Translations under genes and position numbers: made by a program
Notes under the pieces: model-generated
Seen by the model: only the letters and a program-made list of their open reading frames with translations
What the model was told of the DNA's origin: nothing
The model's database searches: none
Source of the DNA: Acidobacteriota bacterium
GTDB lineage: Bacteria > Acidobacteriota > Aminicenantia > Aminicenantales > Saccharicenantaceae
DNA length: 14,770 nucleotides
Assembly (NCBI GenBank): GCA_003476685.1
Contig: DMVN01000172.1
Location: forward strand, 1,523 to 16,292
Direction: 5' to 3'
Shown: positions 1 to 5,945 of the stretch, piece by piece
Numbering within the stretch: the stretch's first letter is position 1
Layout of the letters: every line of letters begins with the position of its first letter

Positions 1-1197
1 CAGCTCCAGCTTTCTCCAGGGATGCCGGGCCAGGAGAGAATACAGAAAACCGCGAGCCTCTTTGAGGTTGGCCGAGGGAACCACCAGGTAACTCAGGCCC
101 GAATAAAAAACGGCTTTGACCTTGAGCTCCAGGGCTTCGGGAGCAATTCGCAGCACCTCGCCCCTCATATCTACCTTGCCGGTGAAGGCCGCTTCCTGGG
201 AGTATTGAAAATGGAAACGTCGCTCGCTCGCCAGCAGCTTCTGGCTGAGGGATAGGACAGCCAGAGGCAGCCCCAGGCTGTCGCCGGAGTAAATAAAATT
301 CTTTTCACTGAAGGAAAAAACCAGAGTGCAGGGCGGCAGCTGGAGCCGGTAAGAATTCTTTAGGACATAATCGGCTGCTTCCATGGCATCGGTGGCCAGG
401 AGATAGGACTTTTCCTGGTAAAAAGCTGGCAGGTTGGCAAACCTGACCAGGTTGTGACCTTCGGCGGCCCCGGTCCGGCGGCAATGGCTTTCTAGCAGCA
501 GCAGCCTGGCCTGACGGCTGGCCTGAAGCAGTCCTTCCCTTTCCACCAGGGGACAGAACAGACTATCTTCACTCCAGCCTGAGAATTTTTTCCATTTCTC
601 CTGGAGCAGGTCTAAATCCAGGGAAAGCCCAGGGCCGGAATTGACCTGTCGGATAAACTCCAGGAACATCTGCCAGTTGGAATGGCAGCGCTGCTTGATT
701 TCTGCCAGCTGGGGAGAAGCTTCTGAGCTGATGTTTTCCAGTTCCTGACTCAGTGTTTGAAGCGAACCAGCCTCGGCTATTTTTTGCTTTTTCTGCAGAG
801 CTCTCAGGCCTTCTTCCAGTTCACCCAGGTAAAAACAATTGAGAGCCTGATAAAAGAAAAGATTGCTGAGTGTATCCCTGAACTGATTATGGTCAATTCG
901 GTCGGAGAAGCGGTTGAACAGCTGCCAGGAAATGTCCACATAGCTCCCCAGTTCCTCGGGCGGCAGACAATCGGGCTGGAAGCTGGCAGTCAGGAAGATA
1001 AAAAGTCCGGCCAGCTGAAGATGGAAAGAATAGGTTAAATCGTCCGGCAGATGCCGCGTCGAACTGAAAAAATTGGCAATCAGCCTGACTTTTTCCCGGT
1101 CATCGGCGGCCATGGAAACGCCGGACAGCGTCTGTTTGTAAAGGTTTTCCAGGTCAAGCGGCCCCTGTCCGGATTGGTTATCACTCCTGTTATTCAT
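1..1197 (-). CDS. Lon-protease-like domain protein, C-terminus beyond window
   Basis: Open minus-strand frame of 399 codons that starts at ATG 1197 and is still open at base 1, so the C-terminus lies outside the window. Residues 1-280 are mostly helical, with one TPR-like helix pair near residues 107-142. Residues 300-385 resemble the Lon (S16) proteolytic domain: YSGDSLG (303-309) matches the Lon DGPSAG serine motif with Ser307 at the nucleophile, TGKVDMRG (339-346) matches TGEVTLRG, and GLSYLVVPSAN (367-377) matches GIKTVLIPxEN. The position of the Lon catalytic lysine appears to be Glu357, or Ala355 if aligned without a gap; the nearest lysine is Lys359. It may therefore be a pseudo-protease or use a shifted lysine. 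No ATPase motifs are seen in the visible part. It overlaps the upstream gene by 8 bp with only a weak Shine-Dalgarno (GGGA), suggesting translational coupling. The fold call is by eye from short motifs; the biological role is unknown. Confidence 0.6.
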   Translation of the reverse strand, partial: MNNRSDNQSGQGPLDLENLYKQTLSGVSMAADDREKVRLIANFFSSTRHLPDDLTYSFHLQLAGLFIFLTASFQPDCLPPEELGSYVDISWQLFNRFSDRIDHNQFRDTLSNLFFYQALNCFYLGELEEGLRALQKKQKIAEAGSLQTLSQELENISSEASPQLAEIKQRCHSNWQMFLEFIRQVNSGPGLSLDLDLLQEKWKKFSGWSEDSLFCPLVEREGLLQASRQARLLLLESHCRRTGAAEGHNLVRFANLPAFYQEKSYLLATDAMEAADYVLKNSYRLQLPPCTLVFSFSEKNFIYSGDSLGLPLAVLSLSQKLLASERRFHFQYSQEAAFTGKVDMRGEVLRIAPEALELKVKAVFYSGLSYLVVPSANLKEARGFLYSLLARHPWRKLEL

Positions 1198-1876
1198 AAA
1201 GATAAATTCCCAGGGTGCCAGCAGTGGCTGGCAATTCAAAAATGGCCAGGCCTTTCTGTGGCACAGCAATCAGGGTTTCTTCTTCATCTCCCGCCACCAG
1301 CACCATTCTTTTAATCTCGGTTCCCTCGGGCAGATTCAGGGGTTTGACTTTCAGGGTGGCCTGTGCCCCGGAACGGAAAAGCTCAACCTGGATGTTGCAA
1401 TTCCTAAAATTCTCTTCGACATAAACTGGGTGGATGGTTCCCCCAGGGTTGAGCCTGAATATAGCCGAAGGCGAGCAGACCGAGGCCGAGATGGACGAAC
1501 TTTCGGCCTTTATCTTTCCCAGCTTGACCCGGCCATGAGCATCGGTTAAAAATTCCCGCCTGGGCTCGTCCAGCACCAGGAAGGCATATTGATATTTCTG
1601 CTCCTCGGCATGTAGCAGGTGAGCTTCCAGGGTATCGTTCAGGTTATCGTGAAGGATTCTCAAAAGATAGCCATTGTCGGCCGATATCAGGGCCAGCTTC
1701 TCGGCGTAGACTTCGTAGGAGGGCAACCCGGTAAAGCCTACCAGATGGGGAAAGGGAGAAACCTGACTGTAGTGATGAAAAAGCCTGATGCTGTTCTTAA
1801 AATCGGGTGGGCCGGTCAACCCGGCGCAGAGTTCAAGGATTTTTTGTTTTCTTAAGTTCTTCATCATTTTATCCAT
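1190..1876 (-). CDS. uncharacterised 228-residue protein with beta-sandwich-like segment
   Basis: Not recognised as a named family. The protein has no signal peptide or membrane segment, so it is probably cytoplasmic. Residues 1-90 appear mixed or helical. Residues 97-122 (LVLDEPRREFLTDAHGRVKLG and flanks) have the hydrophobic-strand, TDAxGR, strand pattern of carboxypeptidase-regulatory-like beta-sandwiches. Residues 130-228 are strand-rich and end in LGIYLYE. ATG 1876 is chosen because AGAGGGG lies just upstream; two more ATGs follow at codons 4 and 5. The start overlaps the stop of the preceding gene by 8 bp (ATGGATAA), and its own stop overlaps the next start by 8 bp (ATGAATAA). Its middle position between a possible regulator and a Lon-like protein suggests a partner or adaptor role, which is inference. 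Confidence 0.7.
   Translation of the reverse strand: MDKMMKNLRKQKILELCAGLTGPPDFKNSIRLFHHYSQVSPFPHLVGFTGLPSYEVYAEKLALISADNGYLLRILHDNLNDTLEAHLLHAEEQKYQYAFLVLDEPRREFLTDAHGRVKLGKIKAESSSISASVCSPSAIFRLNPGGTIHPVYVEENFRNCNIQVELFRSGAQATLKVKPLNLPEGTEIKRMVLVAGDEEETLIAVPQKGLAIFELPATAGTLGIYLYE
1216..1233 (-). promoter_or_regulatory. hairpin ahead of the Lon-like gene start
   Basis: The minus strand reads TGCCAGC-CACT-GCTGGCA, a perfect 7-bp stem with a 4-base loop, ending 18 bases before the ATG at 1197. It lies inside the last codons of the 228-residue gene. It mirrors the hairpin at the preceding junction but does not cover the weak GGGA Shine-Dalgarno. It has no T-run behind it and is not an intrinsic terminator. 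A role in coupling or mRNA processing is speculative. Confidence 0.4.
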
Positions 1877-2927
1877 GAGGCCCCTCTGGGGCCAGGCCTT
1901 CTTCTTTGAGCCTGGACCTCAGATATTCCCTGGAGCTTTTGACCAGGTATTCCAGGATTTTCCGCTTTTCTTTTCTGTATTCTTGCGGCGAAAGCCCGGG
2001 ATAGTATTTCTTCAGATAATCAAATAGCGATCTTTCCTGGCCTCCGTCCAGCCAGTCCTGAAAGAGGTCGTTCAGGGCTCGAAGGTAAGCTTCCTTTTCT
2101 TCCTGGTCGATCTTTTTCTTCAGTCGGTACCGGTCGAGCAGCCAGACATTTCTTTCTCTGGCTTCAGCTATCAGGCGATTTAACTCTGGATTGAGCCCTA
2201 TCCTGTCGGGGCCGGACGTAAACTGGAGACCCTGACCAACTTCTGCCAGCAGATAGTTCTTCTGGGTTTCGATGTAGACTTCGAGCAGGGTATTCACCGG
2301 AACTTCAACCGCCAGCTTTTTCTCCTGTAATACTTGGAGCAACCGGCCAAAATACTTGGGAATTTGCAGACCACCGAGGCCGTGATCCAGGCTGATGGCC
2401 AGAAGCCGGTCAGACTGGTTTTCGGTTAAACGGGTTGACCCCTGGCGGCGGGAGGGAAATGGCTGAAGAATGGCCAGCATCCGGTTATTTTCCCTCTTCA
2501 GGCGGCAGCCCGGCAATTTTTTAAGAGCGTACAGAATCTCTCTTTTGATCCTGGCCCTTTCTGGCCTCAGCTCACTGCTCAGGTAATAAAAAGTCTGTTT
2601 CAGCCGCCGGTTCAGGATGTTCTTAAGGTAGCGTCTGAAGTCGGCCTCGCTGGCGCTCAGGAATTTTTCAGTAATTTTCCAGTTGAATAATCTTTCCAGA
2701 ACCGGGAAGCGGCCATCCTGGTTTCTGATGAACAGGGAAGAAACGGTTAGAAGGGCAATGTCCCGGGGTTCATAGCTGGAAAGTCTTAAGTACAAGCCGC
2801 TCTGCTTCTTGATTATAGGCAGCAACAGCTGGACCAGCGACCGGATCAAGTCTTCCAGGTCGGATTCGGTATAGCTGTTATTGAGGATATGGAGGAGCTT
2901 CAGGAGAATCTTCCGTTCTTCAGCCAA
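1869..2927 (-). CDS. uncharacterised basic helical protein, possibly sigma-like
   Basis: First gene of the minus-strand cassette, 352 residues, rich in Lys, Arg and Leu, with no signal peptide or membrane segment. The start is TTG 2927: an in-frame TAA lies only 24 bases upstream, no other start codon intervenes, and a GAGG Shine-Dalgarno sits about 10 bases ahead. Residues 54-118 (PRDIALLTVSSLF, then FRRYLKNILNRRLKQTF) faintly recall sigma-70 region 2, which has an acidic-hydrophobic helix followed by a basic F-x-x-Y/W-L helix. The C-terminus (302-345) ends in basic helices, with LSPQEY at 312-317 and REYLRSRLKEEG at 333-344, vaguely like region 4. These similarities are weak and could be generic for helical basic proteins. 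A dedicated promoter precedes the gene and the downstream gene overlaps by 8 bp. A cytoplasmic nucleic-acid-binding regulator is the best guess, at low certainty. Confidence 0.75.
   Translation of the reverse strand: MAEERKILLKLLHILNNSYTESDLEDLIRSLVQLLLPIIKKQSGLYLRLSSYEPRDIALLTVSSLFIRNQDGRFPVLERLFNWKITEKFLSASEADFRRYLKNILNRRLKQTFYYLSSELRPERARIKREILYALKKLPGCRLKRENNRMLAILQPFPSRRQGSTRLTENQSDRLLAISLDHGLGGLQIPKYFGRLLQVLQEKKLAVEVPVNTLLEVYIETQKNYLLAEVGQGLQFTSGPDRIGLNPELNRLIAEARERNVWLLDRYRLKKKIDQEEKEAYLRALNDLFQDWLDGGQERSLFDYLKKYYPGLSPQEYRKEKRKILEYLVKSSREYLRSRLKEEGLAPEGPHG
1879..1893 (-). promoter_or_regulatory. hairpin containing the ribosome binding site of the 228-residue gene
   Basis: On the minus strand this reads GGCCCC-AGA-GGGGCC, a perfect 6-bp stem with a 3-base loop that ends 2 bases before the ATG at 1876. 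The Shine-Dalgarno AGAGGGG occupies the loop and the 3' arm. When folded, the site would be hidden until a ribosome finishing the upstream gene opens it. The structure is seen directly; the coupling role is inferred. Confidence 0.55.
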
Positions 2928-2958
2928 GCTGACTGCCTCAAGCCTGAATTACTTCCTA

Positions 2959-2988
2959 ATTTAACGCCAACAGCCGACCCCCTGTCAA
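2959..2988 (-). promoter_or_regulatory. sigma70-type promoter for the minus-strand cassette
   Basis: The minus strand shows a perfect -35 TTGACA (2988-2983), an 18-bp spacer and a -10 TTAAAT (2964-2959, four of six consensus bases). The predicted start near 2952 leaves a leader of about 25 bases containing the GAGG ribosome site before TTG 2927. Its -35 is only 7 bp from the -35 of the divergent rpsP promoter. Confidence 0.6.
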
Positions 2989-2995
2989 GAATAGA

Positions 2996-3025
2996 TTGAA
3001 AAATGCGGTTAAAAAAGGATATAAT
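2996..3025 (+). promoter_or_regulatory. rpsP operon promoter P1 with GC-rich discriminator
   Basis: TTGAAA (2996-3001), an 18-bp spacer and a perfect TATAAT (3020-3025). The bases just after the -10 are GGCCCTGG, a GC-rich discriminator of the kind associated with stringent control of ribosomal promoters in well-studied bacteria. The stringent-control link is inference from that rule. Confidence 0.65.
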
Positions 3026-3054
3026 GGCCCTGGCCTGGAGGCCGGGGGTCAAAG

Positions 3055-3083
3055 TTGACTATTTTCTGGTTTTTGGCTAATAT
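3055..3083 (+). promoter_or_regulatory. candidate second rpsP operon promoter P2
   Basis: TTGACT (3055-3060), a 17-bp spacer and TAATAT (3078-3083). It matches consensus at five of six -35 bases and four of six -10 bases. The predicted start near 3090 would give a leader of about 30 bases before rpsP. It is weaker than P1 by sequence. Confidence 0.45.
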
Positions 3084-3118
3084 TTTAACCTATTTTTATT
3101 GAAGGTGAGATTCAGACC

Positions 3119-3385
3119 ATGATTAAATTGCGCCTGATCAGATTTGGAGCCAGAAAGAAGCCCTCCTACCGGATCGTCGCCATCGATTCCAGAAGGGCCA
3201 GACAGAGCCAGACTCTTGATACTCTGGGGTATTACAATCCCCGGACTGAACCCCTGGAATTCAAACTTGACCTGGAAAAGGTCGATTACTGGCTAAAGAA
3301 GGGAGCTCAACCTTCGGAAACCGTCAATTCCCTGATAAATAGAGCAGTTAAGGGACAAAAATCAACCCAAGATTCTAAGTCTTAA
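3119..3385 (+). CDS. rpsP: 30S ribosomal protein S16
   Basis: An 88-residue protein with the full S16 signature: the N-terminal [20 protein letters not shown] strand, the [20 protein letters not shown] segment (residues 23-42), and the [19 protein letters not shown] helix (55-73). S16 binds 16S rRNA in the body of the small subunit and aids its assembly. Length is normal for the family. The start is ATG 3119 with GAAGGTGAG about 9 bases upstream. It is the first gene of the conserved rpsP-khpA-rimM-trmD-rplS block and is preceded by two candidate promoters. The ffh gene that precedes it in many bacteria is replaced here by a divergent unrelated cassette. Confidence 0.97.
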   Translation: MIKLRLIRFGARKKPSYRIVAIDSRRARQSQTLDTLGYYNPRTEPLEFKLDLEKVDYWLKKGAQPSETVNSLINRAVKGQKSTQDSKS

Positions 3386-3396
3386 AGGAGGTTACT

Positions 3397-3633
3397 GTGA
3401 AAGAACTGGTTGAAATGATTGCCAAGTCACTGGTTGACAATCCGGACAAAGTGCAGGTTTCCCAGCTTGAAGGGGAACAGACCACCATCCTGGAACTCAA
3501 GGTTGCTCCTGAAGATCTGGGAAAGGTGATCGGAAAGCAGGGCCGGACTGCTCGAGCCATCCGGGTTATTCTGGGTGCCGCCGGAATGAAAATGAAACGG
3601 AGATTCAACCTGGAAATCATTGAAAAAGGTTGA
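3397..3633 (+). CDS. khpA: KH-domain RNA-binding protein KhpA
   Basis: A 78-residue single type II KH domain protein of the KhpA/YlqC family, encoded between rpsP and rimM as in many bacteria. The RNA-contacting GxxG loop is IGKQGR at residues 45-50, followed by the helix TARAIRVIL. The family binds RNA, often as a partner of KhpB/Jag, and affects cell division and translation-related processes in Gram-positive species; the role here is not known. The start is GTG 3397, fixed by an optimal AGGAGG at 3386-3391 with 5 bases of spacing, the strongest ribosome site in this operon. The 3' end overlaps rimM by 14 bp. Confidence 0.93.
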   Translation: MKELVEMIAKSLVDNPDKVQVSQLEGEQTTILELKVAPEDLGKVIGKQGRTARAIRVILGAAGMKMKRRFNLEIIEKG

Positions 3634-4141
3634 TCTGGTCTCCATCGGTCGGATAATCCGGAGTGAAGGTACGGACGGCACTCTGAAAATCAGGCTTCAG
3701 CCTGAGGTTCCGAGAGAGCCGTTCTTCAGGAAAATCTACCTGGAACAAGAAGGGGAGTTAAGGGAATACGAAGTAGAGAGCTTTAGAATCGACCGGAACT
3801 CTCCCTTTTTGAGATTAAAGGGGATCGACAGCCTCCAGGAGGCTGAAGCCCTGAGGGGCCGGGAAATCCTGGCCAGGGCCGAGGACTTTCCGGTCCTGGA
3901 AGACGGCCTATATTATGACTTCCAGCTGCTGGGCTGTCTGGTAGAAACAGTCGATGGCCGCAAGCTGGGCCAGGTGGTGGAGCTGATAACCATGGGCAGC
4001 GCCAACCTTCTGGTGGTGGAAATAGCCGGGAAAAAGGTGGAAATTCCCCTGGTGGCGGCTGTTTGCCGGCAGATAGATCCGGCAGCTAAAATAATAATAA
4101 TTGACCCACCAGAGGGTTTGCTGGAGCTCAATGAGGTTTGA
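3620..4141 (+). CDS. rimM: ribosome maturation factor RimM
   Basis: A 173-residue protein of normal RimM length. It binds S19 in the 30S head and promotes late small-subunit assembly. The N-terminal beta-barrel carries [19 protein letters not shown] (residues 7-25) and [19 protein letters not shown] (66-84). The C-terminal PRC-barrel carries YYDFQLLGC (98-106), DGRKLGQV (112-119) and [20 protein letters not shown] (140-159). The family typically begins M-K-x-x-D-L-V-x-I-G, matching the TTG codon at 3620 (TTG-AAA-AAG-GTT-GAT). No ATG, GTG or TTG lies in frame closer to the conserved block. No strong Shine-Dalgarno is present and the start lies 14 bp inside khpA, so translation is probably coupled. 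It overlaps trmD by 11 bp. Confidence 0.95.
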   Translation: MKKVDLVSIGRIIRSEGTDGTLKIRLQPEVPREPFFRKIYLEQEGELREYEVESFRIDRNSPFLRLKGIDSLQEAEALRGREILARAEDFPVLEDGLYYDFQLLGCLVETVDGRKLGQVVELITMGSANLLVVEIAGKKVEIPLVAAVCRQIDPAAKIIIIDPPEGLLELNEV

Positions 4142-4868
4142 TATCATCACCATTTTCCCCGGGATGTTTTCCAGCCTGTTTTCGGCTGGAGTGATAAAAA
4201 AGGCTATAGAAAAAGGAGTCCTGGAAATTAGAGTCCACGACCTGAGAGATTATACAACGGATAAACACCGGCAGGTTGACGACAGGCCATACGGAGGTTT
4301 AGAAGGTATGGTGCTTAAACCGGAACCCATCTTCCGGGCTGTAGAGGCCCTGAAAGAGCCGGAGGGGTCTGTGACCTGCCTGCTGACGCCCCAGGGCGAA
4401 AGGTTAGATTCCGGGCTGGCCGAGCAACTGGCCCGCTCCCGGCAGCTGATTTTAATCTGCGGCCGTTACGAGGGCGTGGACGAGAGAGTGATTGAGCACC
4501 TGGTTGATAGGGAAATTTCAATAGGGGATTACGTTCTAAGCGGCGGGGAACTGGCTGCCGCGGTGGTGGTCGAGGCTGTTTCCAGGTTTGTGCCTGGGGT
4601 GGTGGGGAGAGAAGAATCGGTCCGCCATGATTCCTTCACCGCTGGTTTGCTGGATTTTCCCCAGTACACCAGGCCCCGCGAATTTCGCGGGCACCGCGTC
4701 CCCCCAGTCCTTTTTTCCGGCGATCATAAGAAAATCGCCCGCTGGCGTTTGAAAAAAGCCCTGGAAAAAACTCTGGCCCGCAGGCCGGATTTACTGGAAT
4801 CAAGGCAGCTGTCCTCGGAAGAAGAGGAACTCCTTGAGGAAATCAAGAGAGAAAGGAAAGACTCATGA
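4131..4868 (+). CDS. trmD: tRNA (guanine-N1)-methyltransferase TrmD
   Basis: A 245-residue SPOUT-class enzyme that methylates G37 N1 next to the anticodon of tRNAs with G36, using S-adenosylmethionine, which prevents +1 frameshifting. Family motifs: [13 protein letters not shown] at the N-terminus, [17 protein letters not shown] (50-66), the cofactor trefoil-knot region [12 protein letters not shown] (109-120) and [11 protein letters not shown] (130-140), and [17 protein letters not shown] (166-182) with the presumed catalytic base Asp167. The frame is open further upstream, but ATG 4131 gives the canonical N-terminus and has GGAG 5 bases ahead. The usual PYGGGxGM is PYGGLEGM here, a mild variation. 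It overlaps rimM by 11 bp and rplS by 4 bp (ATGA). Confidence 0.97.
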   Translation: MRFDIITIFPGMFSSLFSAGVIKKAIEKGVLEIRVHDLRDYTTDKHRQVDDRPYGGLEGMVLKPEPIFRAVEALKEPEGSVTCLLTPQGERLDSGLAEQLARSRQLILICGRYEGVDERVIEHLVDREISIGDYVLSGGELAAAVVVEAVSRFVPGVVGREESVRHDSFTAGLLDFPQYTRPREFRGHRVPPVLFSGDHKKIARWRLKKALEKTLARRPDLLESRQLSSEEEELLEEIKRERKDS

Positions 4869-5212
4869 GTAACTTGGTAAGAACGATTGAAGAAAAGCAT
4901 ATGCGCCAGGATATAGAACCCTTTAAGGTTGGCGACACAGTCAAGGTTCACGTCCTGATCCGGGAAGGTGACAAGGAAAGAATCCAGATCTTCAAGGGCG
5001 ATGTTATTGCCAAGAGGGGTTCCGGGATGGGGGCTACCTTTACCGTCAGGAAAGTTTCCTACGGCATCGGCGTGGAGAGAATCTTTCCCCTGCATTCCAA
5101 AATGGTAAAGAAGGTGGAAGTAGTCCGCCACGGTAAAGTCCGCCGGGCCAAGCTCTATTATCTCCGCCAGCTCAAGGGTAAGGCGGCCAAGCTGAAAGAA
5201 GAGCAGCAGTAA
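4865..5212 (+). CDS. rplS: 50S ribosomal protein L19
   Basis: A 115-residue L19, located at the 30S-50S interface. Diagnostic blocks are [20 protein letters not shown] (residues 19-38), [20 protein letters not shown] (39-58), [19 protein letters not shown] (59-77) and the basic tail [18 protein letters not shown]. Length is normal. ATG 4865 overlaps the trmD stop as ATGA, with AAAGGAAAG just ahead. It is the last ribosomal gene of the block; about 100 bp follow before rnhB. Confidence 0.97.
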   Translation: MSNLVRTIEEKHMRQDIEPFKVGDTVKVHVLIREGDKERIQIFKGDVIAKRGSGMGATFTVRKVSYGIGVERIFPLHSKMVKKVEVVRHGKVRRAKLYYLRQLKGKAAKLKEEQQ

Positions 5213-5268
5213 ACTGTCCTGATTAAAAATAAAATAAAGCCGTCATTTTCCGGGGGACCATTCTAGCC

Positions 5269-5290
5269 GGCGGCAGTCGATTCTGCCGCC
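5269..5290 (+). other. perfect hairpin between rplS and rnhB
   Basis: GGCGGCAG-TCGATT-CTGCCGCC forms an uninterrupted 8-bp GC-rich stem with a 6-base loop. It is followed by AAAATTATAT rather than a T-run, so it does not meet the intrinsic-terminator pattern. It may be a partial terminator, an RNA-processing site or a 3'-end stabiliser separating ribosomal-protein expression from rnhB. No convincing separate rnhB promoter was found; TATAAA near 5297 lacks a good -35. Confidence 0.5.
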
Positions 5291-5312
5291 AAAATTATAT
5301 AAAATACTATTG

Positions 5313-5945
5313 ATGATCAGCTTTAGGACCGAGAGGGGCTTAATAAAAGAAGGAAGGAAGCATCTGGCCGGTCTGGATGAAGTCGGGCGCGGTTCTCTTT
5401 TCGGACCGGTGGTAGCTGTGGCCGTGGTTTTTCCCCCAGACTTTTTCCACGGAAAAAGACCAGCCTGGACCGGGCAGGTTATCGATTCCAAGTTGCTTTC
5501 CCCGACTAAAAGGTTGGAGCTGGCGGGGCGCATCCTCCGGACCGCCTCCGACCTGGGCCTGGGCTATGCCAGTCACCTGGAGATAGACAGGCTGAATATT
5601 TACCGGGCCAGCCAGCTGGCCATGGTCAGAGCCCTGCAGGAGCTGAGCCTGAAACCGGATGCAATTTTAGTTGACGGACATCCCCTGAAAGGTATAGATT
5701 ATTTTCAGATGGCAGTGCCCCAGGGAGATAGAAAAATTTTCTCGGTTGCCGCTGCCTCAATAGTGGCCAAGGTTTTCCGAGATGAACTCATGGCAGTCCT
5801 GGATAAAGTTTACCCGGGATACCAGCTCGACCAGAACAAGGGTTATGCCACCGAGGCTCATTACCTGGCCCTGGAAACAATCGGCCCCTGTGCCCTGCAC
5901 CGGAAAAGTTTCAGATTGTACCGGGAAAGAGTGCTGATAAGATGA
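5313..5945 (+). CDS. rnhB: ribonuclease HII
   Basis: A 210-residue RNase HII that cleaves RNA in RNA-DNA hybrids and starts removal of single misincorporated ribonucleotides from DNA. Motifs (ATG numbering): AGLDEVGRGSLFGPVVAVAVV (19-39) with catalytic Asp22 and Glu23, DSKLLSPTKR (58-67), the ILVDGHP acidic site with Asp121, and SVAAASIVAKVFRDELM (144-160) with Asp157. NKGYATEAH and ALHRKSFR close the fold. The usual DEAGRGPLAGP is DEVGRGSLFGP, a conservative change. The start is ATG 5313; the codon before it is TTG 5310, which could also serve, and neither has a clear Shine-Dalgarno. The stop overlaps the following TPR gene as ATGA. An adjacent rplS-rnhB pair is common in bacteria. Confidence 0.95.
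   Translation: MISFRTERGLIKEGRKHLAGLDEVGRGSLFGPVVAVAVVFPPDFFHGKRPAWTGQVIDSKLLSPTKRLELAGRILRTASDLGLGYASHLEIDRLNIYRASQLAMVRALQELSLKPDAILVDGHPLKGIDYFQMAVPQGDRKIFSVAAASIVAKVFRDELMAVLDKVYPGYQLDQNKGYATEAHYLALETIGPCALHRKSFRLYRERVLIR

Noticed and set aside
3028..3047. 8-bp hairpin in the rpsP leader as an RNA regulatory element
   Set aside because: The start predicted from the TATAAT at 3020-3025 falls near 3032, inside the 5' arm, and the P2 start lies downstream, so neither transcript would contain the whole stem.
4101..4130. Upstream extension of trmD
   Set aside because: The added ten residues are not part of the TrmD N-terminus. ATG 4131 gives the canonical [10 protein letters not shown] start with GGAG at proper spacing.
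5269..5290. Intrinsic terminator after rplS
   Set aside because: The stem is strong but is followed by AAAATTATAT, not a T-run, so it was listed only as a hairpin.
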